This document shows, in pieces, positions 23,561 to 35,167 of a DNA stretch of 64,000 bases. The notes under the pieces were generated by a model. It was not told the origin of the DNA. It did not search any database and saw only the letters and a list, made by a program, of their open reading frames with translations. This stretch comes from Impatiens glandulifera (Eukaryota; Streptophyta; Magnoliopsida; Ericales; Balsaminaceae). A program made the position numbers and the translations under genes. Numbering within the stretch: position 1 is the stretch's first letter; each line of letters starts with the position of its first letter. The DNA is taken from positions 80,627,718 to 80,691,717 of the forward strand of contig NC_061862.1 of NCBI RefSeq assembly GCF_907164915.1. Direction: 5' to 3'.

Positions 23561-25929
23561 GGACAAATCTTTTAACTTTTTTTATTACCAGTAAATTATA
23601 CCAAATTAATAAATAGACATAACTTATTTTATTTATTATATTTTATGGCTTTAATTTTAATTATTTTGAGATTTAAATGTATATAATATTTTTTTTCTAA
23701 ATAACTATATAATTTATTTGTTGCTATTAATTTAATTACTTTGAGATAAATGAATACAATATTTTACATAGATAATTATTTCATTTTTTTAATCTTTAAT
23801 TTAATTATTTTAAGTTAAATGGATAAAACATTTTTCTAAAATAATTATTTAATTTATTTTAGGATCAAATTTTAATTAATTTAGAATTAATGAATATAAC
23901 ATTTTTCAAACTAATTATTTAATTTATTTTTGGATCAAATTTTAATTAATTTGAGATTAATGAATACAACAACTTCTCAAATAATTATTTAATTTATTTT
24001 TGGACCAAATTTTATTTAATTTGAAATTAATGAATACAAATTTTTTTCTCAAATAATTATTTAATTTATTTAAACACCTTAACGAGTCTATCATTTTTGT
24101 AAAATTATTTTAACAACTCATAAGTATTTTAATTTTTTTTATGAACTGGTAAGTCAAATTTTTGTGTCTACAATATTATAGAAACTAATATATTTAGATC
24201 GAAACTTTAATTTTTACATAAATAAGTGTAATCTTCACACCCTAATAATTTATAATAAACAAATTAATTTAAATAATTTATCAATATTTAAAATTAAGTT
24301 AATCAAAAATTAAATAAATAAAATGTTTATAACACGCCCACTATTGACTATTAAAATAAATTAGAGTGAATAAGTTTAATCAATTAATTAGATATTTAAA
24401 GTCCTCATTTTCTGTTCTCAAACTTTCATGTGTCTATACATGTTGCCAACCAATTAAAATGTTTTTGAATGTTATATTATTAAATTGAGTCGGGTTGAAT
24501 AATAATAAAAAAATATCTGAAACTCAAGACCGACTCGTTCCTTTCCCCGTTTCGTTGTTCGTCATTCCGTTAGTAACCAAAATTTATTTTTCTCGCTCTT
24601 TCAATTTATCTGCCATAATCGATTTATATCATCCTCATCCCTTCGAAATTATGATTTACGATTTCTCTATAGACCAAGTTCTAATTATTTTAGGTTAAAT
24701 GGATCCAACATTTTCCCAAAATAATTATTTTATTTTATTCTAGACCAGATTTTAATTAATTTAGAATAAATATAACATTTTTCAAAATAATTATTTAATT
24801 TATTTTTGAATCAAAATTTAATTAATTTAGGTTAATGAATACAACTTTTGCAAATAATTATTTAATTTATTTTTGGACCAAATTTTGATTAATTTGAAAT
24901 TAATGAATAAACATTTTTTCTCAAATAATTTTTTAATTTATTTAAACACATTAATGAGTATAACTTTTAGACATTATTTTAACAACTCAAAATTATTTTA
25001 AAATTTTCTTGGAGTGAGTAAATAAGTTTTAGTGTTTACAATATTATAGAAACTACTATATTCTCATCAAAATTTTATTTTTAAATAAATTAGTGTCGTC
25101 TTCCCAGCCTAATCATTTATAATAAAAAATAATTTAAATAATTTTTCAATATTTAAAATTAAGTTAAATAAAATTAATTAAATAAAATGGTTAAGTAACA
25201 TGTCACACTTAACTTTAAGTTACCTTACCGGTCTTTTTTATTCAATTCATTGCATGTCTTTCTGCCTTGTTGACCTTTGAACTCAGAGAATTCCGAACCG
25301 GGAGTGAATAAGTTTAATCAATCTAATTGGGAGGGAATAAGTTTAATCAATTTATTTGGATTTTTAGTCTGAATCTTTTGCTCTCAAACTCATGTGCCCA
25401 TTTTCCAACCTATCAAAATACTTTTAAATATTATATTATTATAACTGAGTCGAGTTTAATAATAATAAAATATATTTGAAACCCAAGCCCCACCCGTTTC
25501 TTTCCCCGTTTCATTGATTGTGGTTCCGTTAGTAACTCAAATTTATTTTTCACGCTTTATTAGTTCATCTTCCATAATCGATTCACATCATCAGTCCTTA
25601 TCTCTTCCAATTTCATCATTTTATTATAATTTATAATTTCTCTCTTTAGACCATTCACAATTTATTTTACCGAAAATAAGCTTAGTATCTCGCCAAACTT
25701 CAAGAATATTTGTTGGTAACAAGCTCCGTTGCTCGCGAAAATGATACACTTGACGCTTTTAAGAACTAACATGGTTCTATTTTATTTATTTGAAATGTTA
25801 TGTTATGTTTTGTTTGGAAAACTAACAAACTTATGTTTTGTTAATTCAGAAATAAACAAGGGCGTCAACAATAATGATGGGAGGTAACATATTTCATTAA
25901 TCGTGTATAACGTCATTCATATTACTACA
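23561..25929. repeat. AT-rich degenerate tandem repeats (unit 2)
   Basis: Same 60-65-bp AATAATTATTTAATTTATTT-type repeats as unit 1, at about 23660-24080 and 24690-24970, separated by non-coding DNA. 25000-25929 shows no gene. Confidence 0.55.
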
Positions 25930-26275
25930 GTTCTAATGTGATGCTCACTTTACACGATATATATTGTACAACCACTCTAATATGAAGTGTACATTACACG
26001 ATACTTGTTGTACAATAGCTCTAATGTGAAGCGAGCTTTACACGATAGTTGTTGTACAACAATTCTAATATTTACATAAATATCTGATGTACAACAACTC
26101 TAATGTAAAGCGCGATTTACATGATAGTTGATGTACACCAACTCTTATGTGAAACGAGATTTATACGAGAGTTGTTGTACAATAACTCTAATGTTAAGTG
26201 ATTTTTACATGAGAGCTGTTGTACAACGACTTTAATGTGAAGCGAGCTTTACATTATAGAAGCTCATATTTCACG
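25930..26275. repeat. 44-bp palindromic minisatellite (unit 2)
   Basis: About seven degenerate copies of a 44-bp unit, TCTAATGTGAAGCGAGCTTT followed by ACACGATAGTTGTTGTACAA and CAAC. Each has the self-complementary core GTTGTACAAC (TTGTTGTACAACAA in the best copies). The homologue lies at 51736-52175; unit 1 lacks it. Confidence 0.75.
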
Positions 26276-26286
26276 ATATTTGATGT

Positions 26287-26465
26287 CACTAACACAAAAA
26301 ATACTTTCGGCGATGCTTAAAAAGACTTCTGTCAACCTTAAAAAGCATCGCCAAAATTATTACTCACACTTATATATGCGTCGCCAGAAGCAGGGTTGGC
26401 ACAAGTTATAGAAACGCTTAATTAAGAGTCGGTAACATTAATTTAAGCGTTGCTAAAAGTCTTTT
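26287..26465. mobile_element. CACTA-like transposon terminus
   Basis: Begins CACTAACACAAAAAATACTT and contains repeats of a GGCGATGCTTAAA/AAGCATCGCC/GCGTCGCC motif in both orientations. This fits the CACTA end plus subterminal repeats of plant En/Spm elements. The other end and any transposase are not in the window. Confidence 0.4.
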
Positions 26466-26489
26466 TAATTTTTAACAATTCTTTTTATT

Positions 26490-26757
26490 ATAATATTGAT
26501 TTTTTTTGCCTACGTACTCTCATAATATGAGAAAATATAGTCCAACATAGTTCATTTTACAAAAAAAAGAGTCAAATCAACATTGTCGTGAAATGTCTTC
26601 CACCTTTGTCTTTACGTTTCTTATTTCCGATGTCATTGACATGTAACTTAAACATTGAATGTCTGTTGTCTACACTCATCTCAACTCTTTCACATCGTCA
26701 CCATATATATCGATAATTATAATTAGCTTTTCATCTTCAACAATCAAATTTGACCAC
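26490..26757. other. Fragment of gag-linked non-coding repeat
   Basis: Matches the TGCCTACGTACTCTCATAAT...GTCCAACGTAGTTC block seen at 31800-32060 and 55030-55280. It is cut at CAATCAAATTTGA, where it joins LINE sequence. Confidence 0.5.
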
Positions 26758-26935
26758 ATCCCTCTTTTTTGCCTCCAATTTGTATTTTCAATTGTCCCCT
26801 ATGTGTGTCGACTTTCCTTTAGTTAGGGCATCACTTTGCACTTTATTTTGACCTATGAAGTCCCTAGTTCAAGGTTGGCTCACAAACATGATCTTCAACC
26901 TCCATCTCCATCTGTAAACCTGTTTTTTTAAATAT
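26758..26935 (+). mobile_element. LINE endonuclease relic (unit 3)
   Basis: Only the last part of the endonuclease-like sequence remains, from the 'HPSFLPPICIFN' region on. Homologous to 1985-2160 and 41070-41230. Confidence 0.5.
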
Positions 26936-28594
26936 AAATTGGAATATTTTCAATATAAAATGAATAAAAAAAATTAATTCAACCAAAAATTTCAAAATCA
27001 TGTTAGTCGTGAATCTCTTTCCAATATTTACAAAAATTAAGTTTTAAATGAAATATAATAAACTTAAATATATAAAAATAAAATATATAAATAAATAAAA
27101 TTACTGACAAAAACAGGAGATTAGGTTTTATATAATTTTTATAAATTTTTAGAAGTTTGTAAACACCTAATTAACACCCACACTAATTTAGAATATATAT
27201 TTTATTTTAATATATAATAATTATGTTAATTTTTATTTTATTTTATATTAATATATTACATTTATGAAATTAAGTAATTTATAAATATGTAGAGACAGAA
27301 ATATGGTAATAATTATAAATAAAAAAATGTTGGACGAATTCATTGAAAAAATATGGAAAGACGAACTTAATATTAATTATTGATGGTTGGCTTCCATCAC
27401 GCCGCCTCCTTCACCTTGGCCGCCGCCCATGACTTCCCTATCCATTTTCAGAATTTAACGAAAAACATAAATTTCAACTATTAAATTGCTTAAATTAATA
27501 ATTAAAAAATATAATTATAAAATTTAAATAGTCACTATAATAATTCAATAATTAAAACCATAAATAACCTGACTGTTTCTTTTTAAACAATTAAAAAATC
27601 CTCAAATAACAACATCAAACAAGGTATTTTTCAAAAATTCAATAGAAACCCTTCACAAATAACCAACATCAAACAAGCCCTAGTAAACTCAGTTAACTTC
27701 CACGGAACCGTTCTTCGAGGATGACAAAAACAACTAATTCCATTAATTAATATATAGTATAAAGTTAATAACCAGTAGTTTTTCCTTTTTAAAATGATCA
27801 ACATTATAATAATATATCAAGACTTGTTGTATCATTTTGAATTGGTATTTGGTATTGATATTGCATGCATGGAATAAAACTAGACTTACATACATGGAAT
27901 GGACAAACCAAATTTCCACGTGAGTTCATACTGGTTCAATGATGACGACCATTAATATTTTTTGGAAGGATTATTGTTTGGTTTTGGAAATAATAGGATT
28001 ATTCCAGACAATTTTAGGTTAAGAAACAAAAAAAAAAAATTAGCATTGTTCTTGCATGATGACAATATATATACATAATTAGTTTTATAAATAAATTTTT
28101 AATAGTGTTATTTACCTATTAATAATTTTTAATTAATTTAATACTTAATTATAACTATTTTTAATTAAATAGTTAGTGTATAAAAATATTTAATTATATA
28201 TAACTAATAATAATATATAACTAATATTTTTTTATTTTTTTTATTAATGTAACGTCTATTATTATTTCAAATAAATTCTCTATCTTATGAGTCGGTGCCT
28301 AAAAGACCAAATATCACGAGTTCGATTTTCACTTTAACACTTTAAATTAAATTAATGTGAAGGTTATATAGAAGACCGTGTCAGTTTTGTCCATTTAAAA
28401 AAACAAATAATTATATAGGGGTTTGGAAATTCTATGAAAGTGGCAAAAAAATTTCAGAGAATTATTCCTATAAATTACCCCATAATTTCATTAGCATAAC
28501 ACCACCTAGCTATCTACCTACATACAGAAGTACTACAATTAATATAATCCCACTTACCAAACTCAGCTAATTGTTCTAAGGAAGATCCAACAGT
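26936..28594 (+). promoter_or_regulatory. 5' flank and promoter of PR-1 copy 3
   Basis: AT-rich distal part to 27376, GC-rich ORF block 27377-27445, G-box 27917-27922, TGACG 27943-27947, TATAAAT 28469-28475, leader about 95 bases. Almost identical to the copy 1 promoter. Confidence 0.6.
27377..27445 (-). other. Conserved GC-rich 22-codon ORF (unit 3)
   Basis: Same sequence and reading frame as 2604-2672. Confidence 0.45.
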
Positions 28595-29083
28595 ATGGGG
28601 CTTTACCATCTCTCACTAGCATTAGTTGTGACATTCATGGCCATGTCAATGCTTCCTCAACTCTCAACTGCCCAAAACTCCCCCCAAGACTATGTTGAGG
28701 CCCACAATGCTGCCCGGGCTCAGGTGGGAGTCGGGCCCATCGCTTGGGATGAAAACGTAGCCGCATTTGCTAGAAGTTACGCCAGCCAGAGAGCTGGGGA
28801 CTGTAATCTCATGCACTCAGGCGGACCATATGGCGAAAACCTTGCAAAGGGTTTCCCGAACTTCACGGGGAGAGATGCTGTGAATATGTGGATCGAGGAG
28901 AAACCCTTCTACGACTATGACTCAAACACATGTGTCGGAGGTGAATGCTTACACTATACTCAGGTTGTGTGGCGTGATTCAGTAAGACTAGGATGTGCTA
29001 GGGTTCAATGCAATGACGGTTCGTGGTTCGTCACTTGTAACTATGATCCTCAAGGCAACTTTGTTGGAGAGAGACCTTACTAG
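28595..29083 (+). CDS. PR1: Pathogenesis-related protein 1 (PR-1), copy 3
   Basis: Intact 162-residue PR-1. It differs from copy 1 by one residue, Arg153 to Gln, which lies inside the C-terminal CAPE-type peptide ([11 protein letters not shown]), and by a silent change at Lys85. Signal peptide 1-26, CAP domain, six cysteines and tetrad residues as in copy 1. The upstream region keeps a full promoter, so it is likely functional. It is the copy whose upstream neighbourhood has lost most retroelement relics. Confidence 0.97.
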   Translation: MGLYHLSLALVVTFMAMSMLPQLSTAQNSPQDYVEAHNAARAQVGVGPIAWDENVAAFARSYASQRAGDCNLMHSGGPYGENLAKGFPNFTGRDAVNMWIEEKPFYDYDSNTCVGGECLHYTQVVWRDSVRLGCARVQCNDGSWFVTCNYDPQGNFVGERPY

Positions 29084-30563
29084 AAAACTGAAAGTCACAG
29101 TTATTGTCATGACTTTTAATTAATATAAGTATGAATAAACTTTGTTTGTATTTAATTAAAGATGTCGTTTATGCGACCACTTTATTAAAACAAACTCTAG
29201 TATGGTATGAAAAAATAAACTATAATTATGCCTAATATTTATTAAATAAATAATGTTTGTAATATTTGTTTTTATGTTTGATTGCTAATAATTAAGTTTT
29301 TTTAAATTTTTTTAATTGTTATCATTTAATCATTGTTAGAGTTTGTCTAATTTTGATTTTTGACTCTCTTACTTTTAAAATTTTAATAAATGGTTTTGAC
29401 CATTTGTAAAAAAAATGGAATGTATGAGGGAATTAAAATAATGGCTAATCGATATTATGCCTTTTTTTTTGTATTTAACTAAGTTTGAAATATTTTTCCT
29501 TACATGACCTTATTTGAAATTGTTCCTTATAAAGTTTTTTTTTTTTTAAATTACTTATTTTACATTTAGTTTTGTTTGAACTTTAATCATCTAAAATCAT
29601 TTAAAATACTATAAAATTGTTAATTTGTGTTGAAAATAGGCACACATTTCTCATTTACATAGTATATTTATTTTTTTGTATTTATAAGTTCAACTGCGGA
29701 AAAAAATTTCACTTTCGTGTTCATGTGATTTCTTCAACTCAATTCTCAGACGACAACGCATATAATCTTTTTCATTTTTTTTTATTGAAATTGCTTTTTG
29801 TACATTTAGTTTTGTTTGAATTTACATTTTAAACATCTAAAATCATATAAATGTTATAAAACTGTTAATTTAGGTTGAAAATATGCACAAATTCTTCATT
29901 GATGTAGTATTTTTTTATTTTTTGTAGGTTCAACTACGGAAAAAAATTTTACTTTTTGTTTTTATGTGATTTTTTTATTATAATACAAAGCTCGCAATAT
30001 GTCTTGAATTGACCAGTCATACTGGACTTAGACCGAAAAGGTGAATATCCTCTTAATAAGAATAAATTTATAATGAGATTTAATGTAATTTGATTTGAAA
30101 ATGAAGTGAGTTTGTTAATCGAAATAAATCATAACCCAAATTTCATAAACATAACTTAATTTGAACTTTAGGCGATAGATTATTTTAAATTAATTATCAA
30201 GAGGGATTAAATTTCGACCATAAAATAAAAGTTGTTCATACTTGAGTTATTTTTTATTTTGTACGTTTGAAAAGTATCTAATTATTTCTAACAAAAATAA
30301 ATGCGAAATGGGTAATTTAAAACCAAATAAATTAACAAGGAGCAATTAAAATAAACTATATATAGAAAATATTTCAAAATTAAATTTAGTGTGTATTATA
30401 CCTTTTACCTTTAAAATAAATATTCTTAATTTTAAAAGGTTAGTTTTTCTTTCTGGATTCCTTCCTATAACAAGTTTTTTATATTTTTTTTTCTGGTTTG
30501 TATGACATTTTAATGTTCAATTATTTTTTTTTTATAAAAATCTAATAGCTCTAGCATATTAAA
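29084..30563. other. 3' flank of PR-1 copy 3
   Basis: AT-rich, no gene; AATAAA near 29133 and 29250. Ends abruptly at AGCATATTAAATA, then unrelated copia-relic sequence begins. Confidence 0.5.
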
Positions 30564-30790
30564 TAGTACCAACAACATAAGCTATATATGGTCTCGTGCT
30601 AACCATAGCATAAATAAGACTACCTACAACTAACTATAGGAAACATTCTTCATATATTCATTCTCATCATCGTTTGAAGAACTATATTTGGAGCTTAATT
30701 TAAAATGAGTCGCTAAAGGTGTACCGATACTTCTAGAATTCTCTATATTGAATTTTGTAACACTTTTTCAATATATTTTTTTCTAAATCT
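30564..30790 (-). pseudogene. Copia RT/RNase H relic (unit 3)
   Basis: Minus-strand remains of the segment between reverse transcriptase and RNase H ('SKYSSSNDDENEYMKNVSYS' type), homologous to 53800-54010 and 56640-56815. It is truncated at the left by the junction with the PR-1 flank. Confidence 0.6.
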
Positions 30791-31100
30791 TCAACATGTT
30801 TACGGGTGCTCCGTACGACTTTCAAGCGAGTTCAATCGGATAGTATTCTATTTGAATTTTAAGAACTACTTTAGCTCCTTTTGAGATAGTCAAGGAAACG
30901 ATTGACCTTCCATTATCCTTATTTGTTTTCTAAATCCTCATTTCACTCTTAGTGTTCTTTTTTTATTCATCATTCGCTATAGAAATCAAAAGGTCTACCA
31001 CATATATCAATGTGATCATAATCAATTGTTTAAAAGTATTTGATTATTTTCAATGCCCCTAATTTCGATGTCAGGTTTTGAGGTTTGACATGATCAATGT
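30791..31100. other. Non-coding link between copia relic and minisatellite
   Basis: No gene. Three collinear copies in the window (30791, 54000, 56820). Confidence 0.45.
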
Positions 31101-31445
31101 TAGATTTTTACCTAAGCTAAAAGTATCGATGAATGCCATTGACCCGCATATGTAAGCTTTCTACCTAAGCTAATAGTCTTGAATGAATGACGTTGACCCG
31201 CCTGGGTTAACTTTCTACCTAAGCTAAAATTCTTGAATGAATGACGTTGACCCGACCGTGTTAATTTTTTACCTAAGCTAAAAGTCTTAAATGAATGGTG
31301 TTGACCCACCTAAGTTAACTTTTTACCTAAGCTAAAAGTTATGAAGAGGGGTGTTGACCTGACTAGGTTACTTTCTACATAAGCTAAAAGTCTCGAAAGA
31401 GTTGATGTGACCAGGTTGTGGTTAATTTTTACATAAGCTAAAATT
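31101..31445 (-). repeat. 54-bp minisatellite, about 7 units
   Basis: Repeats of CTTTCTACCTAAGCTAAAAG plus TCTTGAATGAATGACGTTGA plus CCCGCCTGGGTTAA. The CCTAAGC anchor occurs at 31111, 31164, 31218, 31272, 31326, 31378 and 31432. Because 54 is divisible by three, the minus strand encodes an 18-residue repeat GQRHSFKTFSLGRKLTQA over three units. Other copies are at 54315-54675 and 57160-57350. Confidence 0.8.
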
Positions 31446-32125
31446 TTATCATTTTAAACATCATTTTTATTTTGATAAAAATTCCCTTAATGTTAAATAG
31501 GGGTTTTGTATATTTTATTTTATTATAATTAGAACCGAAACCATGAAAGGCTGCCTACATATTCTCATAAAATGAGAAATCATGTCCAACGTAGTTCTAG
31601 TTACAAAAAAGTTGAAATTGAAATTGTCCTTGTTATTGTGCACTTAGTGCTAACATAGAAAGTTTTATTTTTGGACATTATTATGACTAAACCCATGATA
31701 GATTGTCTACGTATTCTCATAAAATGTAAAATCAGATCCAATGTAGATCTGGTTACAAATGAAATAAATTTGTTTGGTTTCTAATTTTATTGGAGACCGA
31801 ACCTCGTGAGAAACTGCCTACGCACTCTCATAATATAAGAAAATATAGTCCAACGTAGTTAATTTTACAAAAAAGAAGTCAAATCAACATTGTCGTGAAA
31901 TGTCTTTCACCTTTGTCCTTACGTTTCTTATTTCCAATGTCATTGATATATAATTTAAACATTGATTGTCTGTTGTCTACACTCAGCTTAACTCTTTGAA
32001 ATTGTCACCATATATACAAAAAATTATAATTAGCTTTTCATCTTCAACAATCAAACTTGACGAATTTTTTTTCCGTCTTTTAGATCTTCCCACGCCTTAA
32101 TTAGATTCACTATATGAGTTGGTAG
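31446..32125. repeat. Degenerate TGCCTACGTA...CAACGTAGTTC repeats
   Basis: Three degenerate copies of a segment (about 31545, 31695 and 31810) with CTGCCTACGTATTCTCATAA followed by GTCCAACGTAGTTC. This type of block occurs in non-coding parts of plant retroelements; here it lies beside the gag relic. No gene. Confidence 0.5.
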
Positions 32126-33006
32126 GGGGTTCATCTTAACTTTTAGGGCTTGGATGATCTTTTCATCGATAATTTTCTAAATTATGTCTCTTAGTGAAAG
32201 ACAATAATTAGTCATGTGCCCTTTAGTCTGATGGTATTCACACCACTCACTTGAAAACCTTCTCAATTATTTAGTCCTATTGGGATATAGGGTGAGGACC
32301 TAAATTATGTTCTTTTTCTTTAAAATTACAAGAGCTTCGATAGTGTAATTCTCAAATTGTAGAACTTTCTAGATGGCTTGGGTGCAAACGAGGTAGCTCA
32401 TTTAGACAATGTGGGGTAAGTTGGTTGGTGGCTAGTGGATGATCTTTGAGGGCGCCTTGGCCTAGACTTCATGATTTATGATGTTTCAACATCCCATGCA
32501 TTGGAGATGTAGTTTAATTCTACCTTAGTCTTTTTCTAATTATAACAAAGATTGTCTTGGTATGACGACTTGCCTTCGATGGCTTCTTTCTTAAGTGCGT
32601 TGTGGTATCTCATTCCCAAAGTGATCAAGTCCTCCATCAAAATGTAGTTTTTCACCGTCATGACTTTGGTATACGCTACATTCATATTAATGTAGATCAT
32701 ATTAATTTGAGTTTTTTCGTTCGACCACCGATTAGTGAAGCCACAACTTTCCACCTATAATCATATGATTCATAGATTTCACATATACCCTACTTAATAC
32801 TCCTAAGCTTTCTCTCAAGTTTGTCTACCTTCAAGAACATACTGAACCAGCTTATGAAAACATTGATTAGCTATTCAATAGTTTGGTGTTGGGATATGTT
32901 TTGGCGTATATACCACTCGGGTGAAAATTCTTCAAGATATTGAGGTAACAATTGTAACACTGTAGGCTCCCCAAGCTACAATGACATGATGTTTGTCAAG
33001 TAAATG
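32126..33006 (-). pseudogene. Gypsy-type gag relic with zinc knuckle (unit 4)
   Basis: Most complete of the gag relics. Minus strand 32754-32536 encodes 'VNMIYINMNVAYTKVMTVKN' as in unit 1. Further on, 32242-32201 encodes the zinc knuckle CEYHQTKGHMTNYC, followed by 'LSLRDII' and a stop, then 'KIIDEKIIQALKVKMNPLP'. This knuckle type is found in gag of plant Ty3/gypsy elements. The frame is interrupted and no protease follows. Confidence 0.65.
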
Positions 33007-34940
33007 TTTTTTTTGGGAAACGGTTAAAATCATTTCATTAAAACCCCAAAAGTGGGAGGGTCAGAAATCAAAGCTAGACAAACCCTAACTATATTTAAGG
33101 ATGACAATCAAAAGACTTTAAAAACTGATTAGTAGCATTCATATATTCTAAAAAAAGAGATTACAAATAGAAGAGACTAATTTCAAACATAATCATCCCA
33201 GCCTGAGATTTTCGCATGCCATTTATTTTATTGAGATGCATTCTTCCCCTTCCCTTTCCTCTTTCTCTTCCTCTTCTTCTAACGATAAAAGGAGATTGTA
33301 TTGAAGAGGATGATGAGTACTGTTGATTCTCATTTTGAATTCTCTCTTTGTACGAGCCCATTCTGATTTGATAGAAATAATTATTTCTGAGAATTTCAGA
33401 GCTTTTACCTTTGTTATCTTCAACATGAATTTCTCTATTATTGTCTTCATTAACTTTAACTTTGGCTTCAGACTCTACATCGGTTTTGGAATCTTCTTTA
33501 TCGACTTTAGAATTCTCTATTTCAGCTTTGAAATTCTCGGTGTTTTCCTCTTGAGTTTCCTCAACAACAACTTGATGTTCATCTTCCATTTTCATCCTAA
33601 TCCTTTGTATTACAGAAAAATTTATTTTCCTCTTACATTGATTCCCTTTACTTTTTTTCTTTCGTTGCTTTTCTTTTTCTCAGAATTCTTCTTGCTTTCT
33701 TCCTCTGTATTTTCCTCATTTTTCTCTTTTTTATCACTATCCTTAACTTCCACAATATGTTCTTCCATTGTTGATTCTTCCGTTTCATTTTCTTGCATTT
33801 TTTTTCCTGGGCTTTCATGATTTTCTGTTCTTCCTCAATTGCTTTTGCACATTTAGTACTAACATGTTGGAAAGTATTGTAGAAATCAAACATATTTGGC
33901 CTCCATTCATATGAGATTTCCATGACTGTGGGATTTTCATTACTATCAACAACTGTCATGTTCTTTGGCAGTGTACTTTGAGGATGCACTTAAATGCTTA
34001 TTCTAAAAAAAGTAAGGTGCTTTCCTCCATCTGTAATTGGGTCTATATATAATGGTTTCCCCAATAGACTAGCAAAGTGACTTAAATCTTCTTCATTATA
34101 CATGTGTGATGGGATGTTCCTAAGTTTGAACCATATTTGATCTGTTTCCTTTGGCTTCTTAGAAGGCTCAATTCTTTAGACCATCTCTCCAACTTCATAC
34201 AGTTGGATCCAATATAAGTATGCCCAATTTTCAGAATATAATCCAAGTTTGTTCCCTTTTTAAAATTGTAGAAAATAAAGATAATGGATGTTTGCAGAAA
34301 CCTTCTCCAGTCCCGTTTGCTCTCATTGTTTCATTAGTGATTCCTTAGTATTTGGAAAAGATACACGGTTCTTTCCTATGTAGTTCCAAGCAACAACATT
34401 TTCCCATTTTTGACGCATTTCTCCTCCACTTCAGTGGGCAATTTAAATTCAAAAAGAGAGTTGAGAATCTCAACTTTTGTTTTAAACTCACCCAAGTAGA
34501 TTTGACCTTTGTATGAATGATTTTCTGCTTTCTTTTCTGCATTCTTTTTTCAGACTTCATTTGCCTTCTTTAGTAGGTTCTAATCTTGAAGATAATGTAT
34601 ATTCAATTGGACGATTGTTTGCTGTATTTTCTCTTTGTTGAGCACAATCTTTCATTTCTTTGCATGCATCAGTAGCTTTGTGATTTGATTTTTAAGTCAA
34701 AAGAGGTTTGCTCTTTCATTATACCCAACCTTCCATATTTCTTTCATTTTTCCCCTATTTTCCTGCAGCATTTTCTAATGAATTTATATCAGTAATTGGT
34801 TCTTTAACTTTGCTTCATTCCTGTTTTTCATAGGTAATTTCTTTAGTAATCTTATCGATTTCCTTTTAAGCTACTTCCCTTAAACCTCCCATCACAAATT
34901 CTCTGTCTTCCTTATTCTTATTGTTTTTCTTTCTTCTCAT
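33007..34940 (-). pseudogene. LINE ORF1 relic with 3' end and poly(A)
   Basis: Minus strand: start codon at 34940-34938, then a broken ORF1 with a lysine-rich start, 'DQIWFKLRNIPSHMYNEEDL' near 34110 and 'ISYEWRPNMFDFYNTFQHVS' near 33900. The last is a degenerate zinc knuckle in which two expected cysteines are Phe and Tyr. An acidic/coiled tail with an Arg-Gly-rich end follows (33595-33161). After the stop comes a short 3' region ending in eight A residues (T-run 33007-33014 on +). ORF2 is missing between ORF1 and the tail, so this is an ORF1-only LINE copy. Several stops and shifts make it inactive. Confidence 0.6.
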
Positions 34941-35167
34941 TTTAATGAATAGCAGAACACAAAAACAAAACAGAGCAATAACATAATCGGGTACACTAGA
35001 AACCCTAACTGTTACAGAACATGATAAACTAGAAATCCTAACCTTTTAACCAAGCTTTGCAGATGAATAAACGGCCTAGTTATTAGAGTCGATACCATGT
35101 CGTTTGTGTCGATCGTGCCAATTCTACCAAGATGAGCATACACTATGAATGACGACCGTACAGATGC
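34941..35167. other. LINE 5' leader region, head-to-head junction
   Basis: Non-coding. The minus-strand LINE leader (TTAGGGTTTCTAGTGTACCC and neighbours) appears to end near 35045; to its right the sequence belongs to the plus-strand LINE. Confidence 0.4.

Larger units (their letters stand above)
26490..32125. repeat. Tandem unit 3 of the PR-1 array (shortened)
   Basis: Shortest unit. It lacks the gag relic and most of the LINE upstream of PR-1, and downstream the common flank ends at 30563, where it jumps to a copia relic and minisatellite block also found at 53780 and 56620. It has no gypsy LTR and no (TA)n. Confidence 0.7.

Noticed and set aside
25930..26275. CRISPR-like array
   Set aside because: The units are directly adjacent and degenerate with no unique spacers, and this is plant nuclear DNA; it is a minisatellite.
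29617..29832. Phe/Leu-rich small ORF downstream of PR-1 copy 3 (also near 44210)
   Set aside because: Homologous positions in other units are broken and the composition reflects AT-rich DNA.
33323..33820. Plus-strand 165-codon ORF rich in Phe/Leu
   Set aside because: It is the antisense shadow of the lysine/glutamate-rich LINE ORF1 relic on the minus strand.
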